A stretch of 64,000 nucleotides of DNA from Aerococcus sp. Group 1 (lineage in GTDB: Bacteria; Bacillota; Bacilli; Lactobacillales; Aerococcaceae), in the NCBI RefSeq assembly GCF_000193205.1, contig NC_015278.1, positions 1,116,001-1,180,000 of the forward strand, in the 5' to 3' direction. Shown here one piece after another: positions 8,067-18,310 of this stretch (its first letter is position 1; the number at the start of each line of letters is the position of its first letter). A program made the position numbers and the translations under genes. The notes under the pieces were generated by a model. It ran no database searches and was not told the DNA's origin. It saw only the letters and a program-made list of their open reading frames with translations.

Positions 8067-8690
8067 TTAATCTCTCCAGACCCTTGTTCTCTCATTATCT
8101 ATATATAAAACCTTTCCATACTTAACTGCTTTTCGCCAGGTAAGAAATCCAGAGATAGGAGCAACAAAAGTGATCCATAAAAGAATCAAAAAATCCTGAA
8201 TAAGTACCTTCCAAAGCAATGAAAAAACAGAACCAAAATAAACTATATTTTTAGTAAAGTTATCTATAAGTCCTCCTTGGAAACTAAATAAAGAATAATG
8301 CCAAAATTCCCAAGCTAAAGATGTCCAGATTAAGGCAAACAGACCTCCTAGACTAAATAAAGTGCCGCTTCCACAGAACAAAATGAAAAATACAATAAGG
8401 CAGCCAAAAAAGCGGCGAACATTATATTCATCTCTATATTCAGGTGTAAGGTGGTTTCGGATGGATTCCAAGAAGGATTCCCCTTTATCCAAAGCTTCTG
8501 ATGACTGCTCATTCCTATTTGGACTTTCATAGATATTTTCATTATTAACTGAATCTGTAATTAACTCATCTTGTTGGGGTGGTTGAACGTATTCTTTATC
8601 TACGAGCCCGTCTTTTTTCGGTGGCTGAATATATTCTTTGTTTACTGTAACATCCTTTTTTGGTGGTTGAACATAGTCTTTATCTGTCAT
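8067..8690 (-). CDS. Membrane protein of unknown function with three N-terminal YVQPP repeats
   Basis: A 207-residue protein I do not recognise. It opens with three near-identical units of about 14 residues, each centred on KDYVQPPKKD or a close variant. An acidic, Asn/Glu-rich linker follows to about residue 80. From about 93 to 190 there are three hydrophobic segments, so the repeat region would face one side of the membrane, probably the cytoplasm. The start is 3 bp after the AAA gene's stop, with GAGGAC as its binding site, so the two proteins are almost surely co-translated. The repeats look like a docking tail, perhaps for the ATPase. No function can be assigned. Confidence 0.75.
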   Translation of the reverse strand: MTDKDYVQPPKKDVTVNKEYIQPPKKDGLVDKEYVQPPQQDELITDSVNNENIYESPNRNEQSSEALDKGESFLESIRNHLTPEYRDEYNVRRFFGCLIVFFILFCGSGTLFSLGGLFALIWTSLAWEFWHYSLFSFQGGLIDNFTKNIVYFGSVFSLLWKVLIQDFLILLWITFVAPISGFLTWRKAVKYGKVLYIDNERTRVWRD

Positions 8691-8693
8691 TTT

Positions 8694-11477
8694 CTAGTCC
8701 TCCAATAATTTTAAAATATCCTCATCCGTGATTTGGTTGATATCCGCTTCAAGGTCATTAGCAACTCGACTGGATAGATTCTTAATCAAACGTTCATTAA
8801 TATTTCTAATCCAGCGACCATTACTATGGTCATTCGATTTTGCATAAGCTTTTTTAATGACCTCTTCATACAAGGATTCATTGAAATTATAACTTTGCTT
8901 ACTTAGTCCTAAACGACCAATTTTTACAATTTCATCTTCAAAATAATCTTCAAAATCAAAAATATTTGGAATACGACTGGTTAATCCAGAATTAGTCCTT
9001 AAGAACTCATTCATTTCTTTGGTATAACCAGCTAAAACAATAATGATATCTTGGCGGTGATCTTCCATAAATTTAAGAATCTCATTGATTGCTTCTTGAC
9101 CAAAGTTATCATTAGTAGTGGCCAGTGAATAAGCTTCATCAATAAAGAGAACCCCGCCTAAAGCGGACTCCAATACTTCTCTTGTTTTTAATGCAGTTTG
9201 CCCCACATAGCCAGCAACAAGATCACTTCTAGATACCTCAATAAATTTCTTTTGAGCAATTATTCCTTTTTGATAGAAAATTTCTCCTAAAATACGAGCA
9301 ACGGTAGTCTTCCCAGTTCCTGGATTTCCTAAGAAAAGTGAATGCAGAGTAAATTTAGCTTCACCACCGTTCTCTTCTTCACGTCGCCGATTTAATTCAG
9401 CTAAATGTACAAATTCAGAAATTTGCTTTTTAACTTTTGCAAGACCGATCAATTCATTTAATGCATCAAAGGCATCTTTTCCTTCTTTTACTTCATAACC
9501 GGCGTGTTTACCGAGGACCTCATCAATATCTTGATTAGTGATGGTATTAAGGTCTTCAAATTGTTCATTTTTATAGCAACGATCAGCCAAGGCCTTATAG
9601 AGTTTTTCATTAAAATTACGGATCCAACGGCCATTACTTCTATCCAAAGAAGCATTGTATACCCTAGAAACATTACGCTTATAATAATCGCTATCTTCTA
9701 ATCGATAATCATTTTCTTTTAACTGTCTCTCGCCCATGGCAACAATTTCGTCAGCCGTATAATCTTCGAAAAGAAAGGTGTTAGGGACTCTTGATTTAAG
9801 CCCCGGATTGGTCTTTAAAAATTGCTCCATCTCCTTAGTATAACCTGCAAAAATAATCATAGTATCCTCACGATTATCTTCCATAAAGGTTAAAAGCGTG
9901 TTAATCGCTTCTTGGCCAAAATTGACACTAGCGTCTTTTTTATTCAAAGTATAAGCTTCATCAATAAAAAGAATCCCGCCTCTAGCTTGCTCTAGAAGGT
10001 TTTGTGTTTGAATAGCAGTTTGCCCCACATAGCCAGAAATAAGGTCTGCCTCTTTTACTTCGATAAATTTCAATTTATCGCCCTTAAAAATGCCATAGTC
10101 AAATAAGACTTCACCTAAAATTCGAGCCAATGTTGTTTTCCCAGTTCCTGGATTTCCCATAAAAACAGAATGAAGGACGACCTTTTGCGGTTTGAGTCCC
10201 TGAGCTATACGGTGCTTGTTAAACTCCACCATTCGAATCATCTTATGAATTTCTTCTTTGACCTTAGTGAGCCCAACTAAATTATTTAATTTTTCCATCG
10301 AAACTTGGGGGGTTCTCTCTGCTTCATCTTGATTTTGAGAAACTTGCTTATTTTCACGGATCTCTTGCTTTTCAGCTAAAAGATTGAAATAGCTCGTTTC
10401 ATCCGTGTCAAAAATTAGATCTGACACTGATCCTTGATCATACTTTAACTGATTAATATATAGGTGCGAACCTTGTTTAACTCGGATATTAGGATTAAAT
10501 AGTCGATTGACCTTTATTTCATCGGCAATCAAAGCTGAATTGTTTCTAACTAATAAGTCAATTTTTTCATCATTATTGCCTTGAAAATTAACAGATTTCT
10601 GAATCCTTGCTAGTGTTGAGTCTTCAAGCGATAAAAGATAAGCAATTTCCGACGAACTTAAAAATAATTTAGAATTTAGTGCACGTATGGAACTCACAAA
10701 GCTATCAGTAAATTTTAGATTGGATCCATCATCCGAACCAACTGACTCACAATATTTTTTATCGCTTTTAACTTCCTGAATAATTGAAGAACTAGCTACA
10801 GTTACAGAGGAGTTTATCAAAAGCAAAGCAGGGTAATTATTTTCATTATTCCCCCCTTCAATATGCGTCTGTTCAATCTTCAAGTTCGAGGAATTAGAAT
10901 TAATCACATTCCTTTCATAGTTTATCATTGTACAATTTGATATTTGTACTTTACATTTATTAATATTCATCTTTGAATAAAAAGTTGAATTTTGAAAAGT
11001 ACCTTGAGAGCCATCTAGCATTATCGTTTTACTCAATTCCGAATCTTGTGGATAAGTAAAGCAACTTGACATAGTTAGGCTAGCTTCTCCATAAGTGTAT
11101 ATTAAAACTCTTGTTTTAACTTTATCAATGTCATTAACTAAACAATTGTTAAATACTGCTTTGGACTTATTCTTGACGATGATTGCAACCTTATCATCAT
11201 AAGCACGTTCAATCCAAAAATCTTCAAATGTCACATCAGCTCCATCTGTAACAACGATTGGTACTCTAATGGAATTAGTGAATAATTGCCCTCCATCACT
11301 TTTGGGTTCAACATTTCCTACAAAATTAAGCGATTTATCTATATTTAAGCTTGTTATATACGATTGATCTATAGTGTAATTAGGTTCAAATTCGATTGTA
11401 TCGCCATTGCTTGCTGCTTGATAGGCATCTATTAAATCCCACGCATTATCGCTTATTCCTACTTTATAAAATGCCAT
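8694..11477 (-). CDS. Beta-helix/tandem AAA+ ATPase of the CbxX/SpoVK type
   Basis: A 927-residue protein. Residues 1 to about 350 form a Ser/Asn-rich series of short strands with recurring NSS, SNLKI and SxVTV units, which fits a right-handed parallel beta-helix. Two CbxX/CfqX-type AAA+ domains follow. The first has Walker A GNPGTGKTT (about 441-449), Walker B ILFIDEAYTL and an arginine-finger segment GLKSRVP. The second repeats these as GNPGTGKTT, VLFIDEAYSL and GLTSRIP. Related ATPases include SpoVK and the EccA protein of type VII secretion. The start at 11477 is supported by GGAG seven bases upstream. It is in an operon with the YVQPP-repeat membrane protein. The substrate and role are unknown. 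Confidence 0.85.
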   Translation of the reverse strand: MAFYKVGISDNAWDLIDAYQAASNGDTIEFEPNYTIDQSYITSLNIDKSLNFVGNVEPKSDGGQLFTNSIRVPIVVTDGADVTFEDFWIERAYDDKVAIIVKNKSKAVFNNCLVNDIDKVKTRVLIYTYGEASLTMSSCFTYPQDSELSKTIMLDGSQGTFQNSTFYSKMNINKCKVQISNCTMINYERNVINSNSSNLKIEQTHIEGGNNENNYPALLLINSSVTVASSSIIQEVKSDKKYCESVGSDDGSNLKFTDSFVSSIRALNSKLFLSSSEIAYLLSLEDSTLARIQKSVNFQGNNDEKIDLLVRNNSALIADEIKVNRLFNPNIRVKQGSHLYINQLKYDQGSVSDLIFDTDETSYFNLLAEKQEIRENKQVSQNQDEAERTPQVSMEKLNNLVGLTKVKEEIHKMIRMVEFNKHRIAQGLKPQKVVLHSVFMGNPGTGKTTLARILGEVLFDYGIFKGDKLKFIEVKEADLISGYVGQTAIQTQNLLEQARGGILFIDEAYTLNKKDASVNFGQEAINTLLTFMEDNREDTMIIFAGYTKEMEQFLKTNPGLKSRVPNTFLFEDYTADEIVAMGERQLKENDYRLEDSDYYKRNVSRVYNASLDRSNGRWIRNFNEKLYKALADRCYKNEQFEDLNTITNQDIDEVLGKHAGYEVKEGKDAFDALNELIGLAKVKKQISEFVHLAELNRRREEENGGEAKFTLHSLFLGNPGTGKTTVARILGEIFYQKGIIAQKKFIEVSRSDLVAGYVGQTALKTREVLESALGGVLFIDEAYSLATTNDNFGQEAINEILKFMEDHRQDIIIVLAGYTKEMNEFLRTNSGLTSRIPNIFDFEDYFEDEIVKIGRLGLSKQSYNFNESLYEEVIKKAYAKSNDHSNGRWIRNINERLIKNLSSRVANDLEADINQITDEDILKLLED

Positions 11478-11769
11478 ACTTTCACTCCATAACATATTAT
11501 CTATGCTTGAATTTTAAGATTTTTTATTCTGCATTAAATTTTTTGCCGTCAGGTAATAAAAGCGTATTAAGCTATTCCTCATAATTAATAAGTAATTTAA
11601 CACGAGAATATAGATAATATTATACCTTAATTTTATAAAGCAGTTTAAATTTTATTAATTTTTTATATACTTTGTTTATATTTAGTAAAGGTAATGTTTA
11701 GACTTACAAATTAAGCCTAAAACATAGACTTATCTTGTACACAATTATTCATTCAACTTAGCCAGTCAC
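11478..11769. other. AT-rich intergenic region upstream of the AAA gene
   Basis: This is very AT-rich. A TATAAT at 11619-11624 (minus strand) could be the -10 of the AAA-gene promoter, giving a leader of about 140 nt; its -35 is poor. I see no gene here. The sequence at 11717-11732 resembles 7780-7795 (16 bases, one mismatch) in the same orientation, which may extend the duplicated block around ppaC. Confidence 0.4.
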
Positions 11770-11805
11770 AAAAAATGCCACAATATAAGTATTGTGGCAT
11801 TTTTT
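11770..11805 (-). terminator. Terminator of ppaC
   Basis: A 15-bp perfect stem (11770-11784 with 11791-11805), with A/T-runs on both sides. It lies 35 bp after the ppaC stop codon and could work in both directions. Confidence 0.85.
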
Positions 11806-11837
11806 ATATATTCACTTAAGACTTAGACTAATAGCTA

Positions 11838-11866
11838 AATTAACCTTCAAATGAATCTGTTAATGG
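11838..11866. repeat. Direct repeat, right copy (3' end of intact ppaC)
   Basis: 29-bp exact match to 7925-7953; it includes the stop codon and last eight codons of ppaC. Confidence 0.75.
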
Positions 11867-12775
11867 GGGCACAATTTGTTTTTTACGTGAAACGATGCCC
11901 TTTAAAGCAAATTGATGGTCAATGACATCAATACCAAAGGCTTTTTCAAAGTTCTTAGTTAAGGAATCATCCCCAACTAAGAGACCTTCAGAATCATTGG
12001 TTAAGATATTTGTAATCACTAATAAGAAAGCGTCATAGTTGTTGTTAATGAGTAAATCTTTCATGGCTTTAAGCACTTCATCTTTACGCTTAATCACATC
12101 GTTGGCATCAACAACATTGACTTGACCAATACGGACTTCTTTTCCACCCATATTGAAGGATTTAGCATCGCCATCAGCAATTTCCTCAGCTGATTTGTCA
12201 TCAACATTAGCACCAGCTTTAAGCATTTCGGTTCCGTAACTTTCATCGTCTACGCCAGCAATTTCAGCTAACTTTTTAGCGATTTCCTTGTCCTTTTCGG
12301 TACAGGTTGGCGAAGAATAAAGTAAGGTATCAGAAATAATTCCTGATAGCATTAATCCGGCAATTTGTTGAGGGATTTCCACGCCCTTTTCTTGGTAAAG
12401 GTCATAAATCACACTTTGGGTACATCCTAAAGGTTTAGTAATGTAATAAAGTGGTGCAGAAGTTTCAAAGTTTCCTACCCGGTGGTGGTCAACGACAGCA
12501 AAGACATTAAGGTCTCTAATATCTGCAACAGATTGTTGGAACTCGTTATGGTCCACTAAAGCCACGGTATCCGTTTCATCACCAGCTTTTTCAATCACAC
12601 GAAGACCTTCATGGTTAAAATGGTCTAGGGCATATTTAGTTTCGTCATTAGCCTCTCCTAAAGCAACCGGTTCGGTCTCATAACCTAGGGTATTTAATAA
12701 ATAGCTTAAGGAGATAGCACTGGTAATCGCATCCATATCAGGATTTTGGTGGCCAAAAATTAAAATTTTACTCAT
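11840..12775 (-). CDS. ppaC: Manganese-dependent inorganic pyrophosphatase
   Basis: A 311-residue family II pyrophosphatase that splits pyrophosphate to drive biosynthetic reactions in the cytosol. The metal-binding DHH-family motifs are visible: FGHQNPDMDAITSA at 7-20, LVDHNE at about 93 and VVDHHR at about 116. The C-terminal substrate-binding segment SRKKQIVPPLTD is complete. Length is normal for the family (about 310). It is a single gene ending at its own terminator, downstream of parC on the same strand. A decayed duplicate of its 3' end lies at 7925-8050, so this locus has been rearranged. Confidence 0.96.
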   Translation of the reverse strand: MSKILIFGHQNPDMDAITSAISLSYLLNTLGYETEPVALGEANDETKYALDHFNHEGLRVIEKAGDETDTVALVDHNEFQQSVADIRDLNVFAVVDHHRVGNFETSAPLYYITKPLGCTQSVIYDLYQEKGVEIPQQIAGLMLSGIISDTLLYSSPTCTEKDKEIAKKLAEIAGVDDESYGTEMLKAGANVDDKSAEEIADGDAKSFNMGGKEVRIGQVNVVDANDVIKRKDEVLKAMKDLLINNNYDAFLLVITNILTNDSEGLLVGDDSLTKNFEKAFGIDVIDHQFALKGIVSRKKQIVPPLTDSFEG

Positions 12776-12905
12776 AATAACTCCTATCTTTCTCTGAATA
12801 GTATAAATAAAATATTCAAAAGAATTATTTCAAATTTATATTTAGTGTAACAAAAGCAGGCCCAATTGTTAATAGAATAAATCGTAAATCCAGTGTTTAG
12901 GTCAC

Positions 12906-15362
12906 TTATTTTTCTGGATCTTTTCTGTATAGGGGAATGACATCAAGCAATTCACCTAAACGGCCTTCGTCGATGATTTGTGATCCATTACTATAACGCT
13001 CATGAAGGGGAACATCGACCGCTTTAATCTGACTTAATTCTCCGTTACTGGTATATAATTCATAGACTTCTTGGGTTGATTCAACCTCTAGGGCTTGAAC
13101 TAAGCGATGGGGTTTTGATTTAACCTCACGTAGTACCATCAGGCCCCGCTTAGCCCGGGTCATGGTTTGAATATCCCGCCAGCGCATCCGTTTCATATAA
13201 CCCCGCTGGGTGGCAAGGAGGATTTGCTGGTCCTCATCCACCTGGTCTTGGTAGACAAAATTAACCACCTGGTCTTGGTCTTTAAGGTTGATGGAAATAA
13301 CCCCCTTAGCACGTAAACCTACTGTATTAATTTCACTGATTTGGTAACGCAGGCTAAAACCTAAGGCGGTAAATAAGATCACTTCGCCATTTTGCTTATC
13401 GCTTTGGTTATTGACTAAATAGCAGTTAACCACTTCATCAAGAGGACTGGATAAAGGCATAATTTGAGAAGCTTTATTCTTATGGCCCCGGATTTTCTTC
13501 AATTCACTGAGCTTACTTTGTTTAATCATCCCTTCTCGAGTAGCAAGGACAATCGTATCTTGACTATCCTTAGCGTAGGGATAGACTTGGATAATCTTCT
13601 CATCGGAAGCAATAGGGATGCGTTGAGAAAGGTGCTCACCAAGGTCTTTCCAGCGGAGCTCTTGCATTTCATAAACTGGTTGGAAAATATAATTTCCTTT
13701 ATTAGTAATAAGGACTAAATTATCTAAAGTTGAATGTGCGGCTAAGTATAAGACATGGTCCCCATCTCTTAAGCCTAAGTCAGCAAAATTAGAGGATTGG
13801 TAGCTTCTTAAGCTAGAGCGCTTAATATAACCGCCCCGGGTCACTACAGTAACGACCTCTTCATCAGGGATTAAAAATTCCTTCTTAATTTTTATTTCTT
13901 CGACCTCAGCTTCAATCTTTGTTAAACGGTCAGTGGCATAAGCCTTTTTAATGGCCTTTAGTTCTGATTGAATTAGTTTCATCAAGATCGTCTCATCACT
14001 TAAAATCGCTTGGTATTGATTAATGGCTTCATTTAAGGATAACTTTTCTTCTTGTAAAGCCGTAATATCAGTATTAGTTAAGCGATAGAGCTGTAAGGTG
14101 ACGATGGCTTCTGCTTGGGCCTGAGAAAATTGATATTCACTAATCAGGTTATTTTTGGCATCCTTTTTATCAGAACTATTGCGAATAATAGTAATCACTT
14201 GGTCAAGAATGGAAATAGCCTTAATCAAACCATCAACAATATGTCGGCGGCTTTGGGCCTTGTTTAAGTCATATTGGGTTCTACGACTCACCACGTCTTT
14301 GCGGTGGTCGATATAGGCTTGAATAATAGCAATTAAACCAACCTGTTCCGGACGTTGCTTGTTAATGGCCACCATATTGAAATTATAGTTAATTTGTAAA
14401 TTAGTATGCTTAAAGTAATACTGTAAAATTTGATCGGCATCAGCATCTTTCTTCAGTTCAACAATAATACGTAAACCAGATCGGTCAGATTCATCACGGA
14501 CTTCCATGACCCCATCAATACTTCGATTGAGTCGTAATTCGTCCATTTTACGGACCAAATCAGCCTTATTGACCTCAAAGGGCAGCTCTGTAATTACGAT
14601 CTGTTTACGGCCTGCCTTAAGCGACTCCACTTCCGTTTGGGCCCGAACCACTACCTTGCCTCGACCCGTTTTATAGGCTTTAATCAGCTGGTCTTTTCCT
14701 TGGATAATGCCCCCAGTGGGAAAATCAGGGCCAGGAAGATACTTCATCAGGGTCTCTACCTTAGCTTTAGGGTGATCAATATAGTAATTGACTGCATCAA
14801 TGACTTCCCCCAGATTGTGGGTAGGAATTTCAGTAGCGTAACCTGCTGAAATTCCCTGTGAGCCATTGACTAGTAAATTCGGAAAGCCAGCAGGTAAAAC
14901 AACAGGTTCTTCCTCAGTATCATCAAAGTTCAAGATGGTATCGACAGTATCTTTGTTTAAGTCCTTAAGTAGTTCATCGGCCAGCTTAGATAGGCGTGCT
15001 TCAGTATAACGCATGGCTGCCGCAGGATCGCCGTCCATGGACCCATTATTCCCATGCATATCAATCAGGGGCATGCGGTTTTTCCAAGCTTGACTCATTC
15101 TCACCATAGCTTCATAAACTGAGCTATCCCCATGTGGATGGTAATTACCTATGACATTACCGACCGTTTTAGCGGACTTTCTAAAAGCATGGTCTGAAGT
15201 ATTGCCATCATGATACATGGCATATAAAATACGTCGTTGGACCGGTTTGAGTCCATCCCTGATATCCGGCAAAGCGCGATCTTGAATAATATATTTGGAA
15301 TAACGACCAAAACGATCGCCCATCACTTCATCAAGGCTTAGTTCTTGAATATCAATCGCCAT
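12906..15362 (-). CDS. parC: DNA topoisomerase IV subunit A
   Basis: An 818-residue type IIA topoisomerase subunit that cuts and rejoins DNA to unlink daughter chromosomes, working with ParE. The catalytic tyrosine is in [10 protein letters not shown] (Tyr119). The quinolone-determining region reads [11 protein letters not shown] with Ser80 and Glu84 intact, so the common resistance substitutions are absent. A C-terminal beta-pinwheel follows (for example [12 protein letters not shown] and RAKGVI repeats). ParC rather than GyrA is indicated by its partner, which is encoded immediately upstream with an 11-bp overlap and carries ParE features. Confidence 0.96.
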   Translation of the reverse strand: MAIDIQELSLDEVMGDRFGRYSKYIIQDRALPDIRDGLKPVQRRILYAMYHDGNTSDHAFRKSAKTVGNVIGNYHPHGDSSVYEAMVRMSQAWKNRMPLIDMHGNNGSMDGDPAAAMRYTEARLSKLADELLKDLNKDTVDTILNFDDTEEEPVVLPAGFPNLLVNGSQGISAGYATEIPTHNLGEVIDAVNYYIDHPKAKVETLMKYLPGPDFPTGGIIQGKDQLIKAYKTGRGKVVVRAQTEVESLKAGRKQIVITELPFEVNKADLVRKMDELRLNRSIDGVMEVRDESDRSGLRIIVELKKDADADQILQYYFKHTNLQINYNFNMVAINKQRPEQVGLIAIIQAYIDHRKDVVSRRTQYDLNKAQSRRHIVDGLIKAISILDQVITIIRNSSDKKDAKNNLISEYQFSQAQAEAIVTLQLYRLTNTDITALQEEKLSLNEAINQYQAILSDETILMKLIQSELKAIKKAYATDRLTKIEAEVEEIKIKKEFLIPDEEVVTVVTRGGYIKRSSLRSYQSSNFADLGLRDGDHVLYLAAHSTLDNLVLITNKGNYIFQPVYEMQELRWKDLGEHLSQRIPIASDEKIIQVYPYAKDSQDTIVLATREGMIKQSKLSELKKIRGHKNKASQIMPLSSPLDEVVNCYLVNNQSDKQNGEVILFTALGFSLRYQISEINTVGLRAKGVISINLKDQDQVVNFVYQDQVDEDQQILLATQRGYMKRMRWRDIQTMTRAKRGLMVLREVKSKPHRLVQALEVESTQEVYELYTSNGELSQIKAVDVPLHERYSNGSQIIDEGRLGELLDVIPLYRKDPEK

Positions 15363-17427
15363 TCACTTCAGCTCCTTCATCAAATAAATCCATTTGCCCT
15401 TCCTGATCACTCATACTTGTGACTTGGTCCGATTGAGCGATTAACTCACTAGCTTCGATCGCATCGTTCTCTTCATGGTTGGCGTGCTCCAATAATTTAT
15501 CTTCTTCATCCATGGTAAATTGGACATTATCTTCAATCCAATCCCGCCGTGGTTCAACCTTATTTCCCATCAACACAGATACCCGTTTTTCAGCTTGCGA
15601 TAAGTCATCGAGGGTGACACGAATTAAGGTGCGGGTTTCAGGATTCATAGTGGTATCCCATAATTGATCAGCATTCATTTCCCCCAAACCTTTATACCGT
15701 TGGAGGGTATAGCCCTTACCAAACTTTTTAGTTTCTTGGGCCAGTTCTTCATCGGTCCAAGCGTAAGCAATTTTTTCATTCTTGCCCTTGCCTCGGGAGA
15801 GCTTGTATAGAGGCGGCATGGCAATATAAACCTTGCCCGCTTCAATTAAGGGGCGCATGTAACGGTAAAAGAAAGTCAAGAGTAAGACTTGAATATGGGC
15901 ACCGTCAGTATCCGCATCGGTCATGATGATCACTTTATCATAGTTAGAATCATGGATATCAAACTCTGGCCCCACGCCTGCACCTACGGTATGGATAATG
16001 GTGTTTAGTTCTTCATTTTTAAGAATATCGGTTAGACTTGCCTTTTCCGTATTCAAAACCTTTCCTCTTAATGGAAGAATAGCTTGGAATTTACGGTCCC
16101 GCCCTAGCTTAGCTGAACCCCCCGCTGAATCTCCTTCGACTAAGAAGAGTTCATTTTTCTTGGTATTTTTACTTTGTGCGGGAGTGAGCTTACCGGAAAG
16201 TAAGGTTTCTTTACTCTTGCCCTTTTTACTATGGCGACTTTCTTCCCTAGCCTTACGGGCTGCTTCTCGGGTCTGGCGTGCTTTTATGGCCTTACGAACT
16301 AGCATTTGGGCAATTTCGCCGTTCTCTAATAAATAGATCGATAAATGAGTGTTCACCATATTTTCTACGGCTAGGCGCGCTTGCGGAGTCCCTAATTTTC
16401 CCTTGGTTTGCCCTTCAAACTGTAAGATTTCTTCAGGAATCCTTACAGAGATGACGGCAGTGAATCCCTCACGAACATCTGAACCTTCCAGATTTTTCTC
16501 CTTGGGCTTTATCAGATTAACCTTTCTGGCATACTCATTAAAGGCCTTGGTCATTCCGGTTTTTAAGGCCGTTTCATGAGTCCCGCCATCTGGCGTACGA
16601 ACATTGTTAACAAAGGACAAGATGGTCTCAGAATAGCCATCATTGTATTGGAAGGCTAATTCCATTTCGATATTAGAGCTTTTATCCTTGTCTTCAATAT
16701 ATGTGACCCCTTGGAGGACTTCTTTATTTTCATTTAAATAATGAATAAACTCGACCAAACCGTCTTCATAGTGGAAGCTTTCTTGGCTATCCGTTTTTTC
16801 ATCAGTAAAATGAATCGCTAAGCCTTTAGTTAAAAAGGCCTTTTCCCTTAACTGTTCTTTAATGGTGTCACTATTAAATTCCGTTGCACCAAAGATCTTA
16901 GGATCGGGGTGAAAGTGAATACTGGTTCCAGTCTGCTTACTTTTATGGCTGGTTAACTTAGGCTTATGGGGCTTACCGCCCTGACTAAAGCTTTGGTAAT
17001 ACTTTTTATTATCCCGATAAACGGTGACCTCTAAGGAGTCAGATAAGGCATTAACCACACTAGATCCAACTCCGTGGAGCCCACCAGAGGTCTTATAAGC
17101 ACTTTCGCTAAATTTCCCTCCAGCGTGAAGGACGGTCAGGATCACTTCAACAGTTGGTTTGCCACTACTATGTTTACCGATGGGCATTCCCCGTCCATTA
17201 TCAGTTACCGTAACGCTATTATCTTCATGAATGGTCACAGAAATTTCATCACAGTAGCCTGCTAAAGCTTCATCAATAGAATTGTCTACGATCTCATAGA
17301 CCAAGTGATGTAAGCCGCGATTATCGGTTGACCCGATATACATTCCTGGTCGCTTACGAACCGCTTCTAAGCCTTCTAATATTTGAATGGATGACTCATC
17401 ATAAGTTGCCTTAGAATTTTTTGCCAT
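15352..17427 (-). CDS. parE: DNA topoisomerase IV subunit B
   Basis: A 691-residue ATPase subunit of topoisomerase IV. The GHKL ATP-binding motifs [13 protein letters not shown] and DNGRGMP are near residues 45 and 75. The TOPRIM domain contains [11 protein letters not shown] and the metal-binding DADTDGAHI. The start at 17427 is chosen from several in-frame ATGs because AGAGGAG lies nine bases before it and the protein then begins MAKNSK, as expected for the family. It overlaps parC by 11 bp and is divergent from plsY. Its C-terminal 40 residues are an acidic tail. Confidence 0.95.
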   Translation of the reverse strand: MAKNSKATYDESSIQILEGLEAVRKRPGMYIGSTDNRGLHHLVYEIVDNSIDEALAGYCDEISVTIHEDNSVTVTDNGRGMPIGKHSSGKPTVEVILTVLHAGGKFSESAYKTSGGLHGVGSSVVNALSDSLEVTVYRDNKKYYQSFSQGGKPHKPKLTSHKSKQTGTSIHFHPDPKIFGATEFNSDTIKEQLREKAFLTKGLAIHFTDEKTDSQESFHYEDGLVEFIHYLNENKEVLQGVTYIEDKDKSSNIEMELAFQYNDGYSETILSFVNNVRTPDGGTHETALKTGMTKAFNEYARKVNLIKPKEKNLEGSDVREGFTAVISVRIPEEILQFEGQTKGKLGTPQARLAVENMVNTHLSIYLLENGEIAQMLVRKAIKARQTREAARKAREESRHSKKGKSKETLLSGKLTPAQSKNTKKNELFLVEGDSAGGSAKLGRDRKFQAILPLRGKVLNTEKASLTDILKNEELNTIIHTVGAGVGPEFDIHDSNYDKVIIMTDADTDGAHIQVLLLTFFYRYMRPLIEAGKVYIAMPPLYKLSRGKGKNEKIAYAWTDEELAQETKKFGKGYTLQRYKGLGEMNADQLWDTTMNPETRTLIRVTLDDLSQAEKRVSVLMGNKVEPRRDWIEDNVQFTMDEEDKLLEHANHEENDAIEASELIAQSDQVTSMSDQEGQMDLFDEGAEVNGD

Positions 17428-17533
17428 GCAGTGCATCTCCTCTAACCTATTTATATGCATATTTACCATAATACTTTAATTTCATTAAATTGCAAAATTT
17501 TTTTCTAGCTCAAACGCTCCCTTTGACTTATGC

Positions 17534-17539
17534 TATAAT
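17534..17539 (+). promoter_or_regulatory. Extended -10 promoter of plsY
   Basis: TATAAT preceded by TGC (extended -10), 30 bp upstream of the plsY start. A GAAAGGA binding site lies in between at 17554-17560. Confidence 0.6.
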
Positions 17540-17569
17540 ACCAATAACTGAATAGAAAGGAATCAGCTA

Positions 17570-18310
17570 ATGATAATTAATCTTATCTTCCTATTTATTT
17601 CATATCTACTGGGCTCAATTCCATTCGGTGTGGTTATCGGTAAGTATCTTTACCACAAAGACATTCGCGGGGTGGGCTCAGGAAATATTGGTACGACCAA
17701 CGCCTTCCGTGCCTTTGGCCCCAAGGGTGGCTTATTGGTATTCCTGTGCGATATGGTAAAGGGAATGCTACCGGTTCTTATCGCTAATTACAGTTCTCAC
17801 TTTACTGATTTTGATAGCATGCTTTTTGGTTTAGCGGCTATCTTAGGACATACCTTTTCACTTTTTCTCCACTTCAAAGGTGGAAAAGCCGTAGCGACCA
17901 GTTTTGGTGTTGGCTTAGCTCTAGCGCCCCTGGCTTCCTTAGGAGGGATTGCGGTCTTTTTCATTGTTCTCTATCTTTTTAGAATGGTTAGTCTAGCGAG
18001 CATTATAGCCATGATCGCAGCTTCTATCATTTCTTTTCATTATGCTGTTTTGATTAGGATTTTGATCTTATCCATTACCCTTCTAATCATTTACCGCCAC
18101 AAAGATAATATTAAACGCATCCTAGCTGGTAAAGAAGCTAAAGTGCCCTTTGGCCTGGGCTACAAAAAAATAAACAATAAAAAATCGCGTCATCTGGCGC
18201 GATTTTTTTGCTTTAAACTTCTTCTGCTAAACGTTTTTTCAAATACTCCAGGTTTTCTTTACTCTGAGTATCAATATGGGTCCCTTTCATACCTAAAGAG
18301 CGGGAAGTAA
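17570..18310 (+). CDS. plsY: Glycerol-3-phosphate acyltransferase PlsY, with a spurious C-terminal extension
   Basis: An integral membrane acyltransferase that moves the acyl group from acyl-phosphate to glycerol-3-phosphate, the first step of phospholipid synthesis. The family motifs SGNIGTTNAFR (about 36) and HFKGGKAVATSFG (about 103) are present, as are several membrane helices. The usual family length is about 205. Here the frame continues past the normal end (VPFGLGYKK) through the terminator at 18179-18208 into the codY region, giving 246 residues. One extra A in the A7 run at 18164-18170 would instead give a stop at 18178-18180 and a 207-residue protein. I regard the extension as an artefact. 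Confidence 0.92.
   Translation: MIINLIFLFISYLLGSIPFGVVIGKYLYHKDIRGVGSGNIGTTNAFRAFGPKGGLLVFLCDMVKGMLPVLIANYSSHFTDFDSMLFGLAAILGHTFSLFLHFKGGKAVATSFGVGLALAPLASLGGIAVFFIVLYLFRMVSLASIIAMIAASIISFHYAVLIRILILSITLLIIYRHKDNIKRILAGKEAKVPFGLGYKKINNKKSRHLARFFCFKLLLLNVFSNTPGFLYSEYQYGSLSYLKSGK
18179..18208. terminator. Bidirectional terminator between plsY and codY
   Basis: An 11-bp stem (18179-18189 with 18198-18208) with an A-run on one side and a T-run on the other. It serves the convergent plsY and codY genes. Confidence 0.85.

Noticed and set aside
15998-16336. 112-codon plus-strand frame opposite parE
   Set aside because: An antisense shadow of a well-supported gene, with no binding site or family similarity.
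18163-18310. Genuine C-terminal extension of PlsY
   Set aside because: It would translate through the terminator and 98 bases antisense to codY; adding one A gives a normal-length protein.
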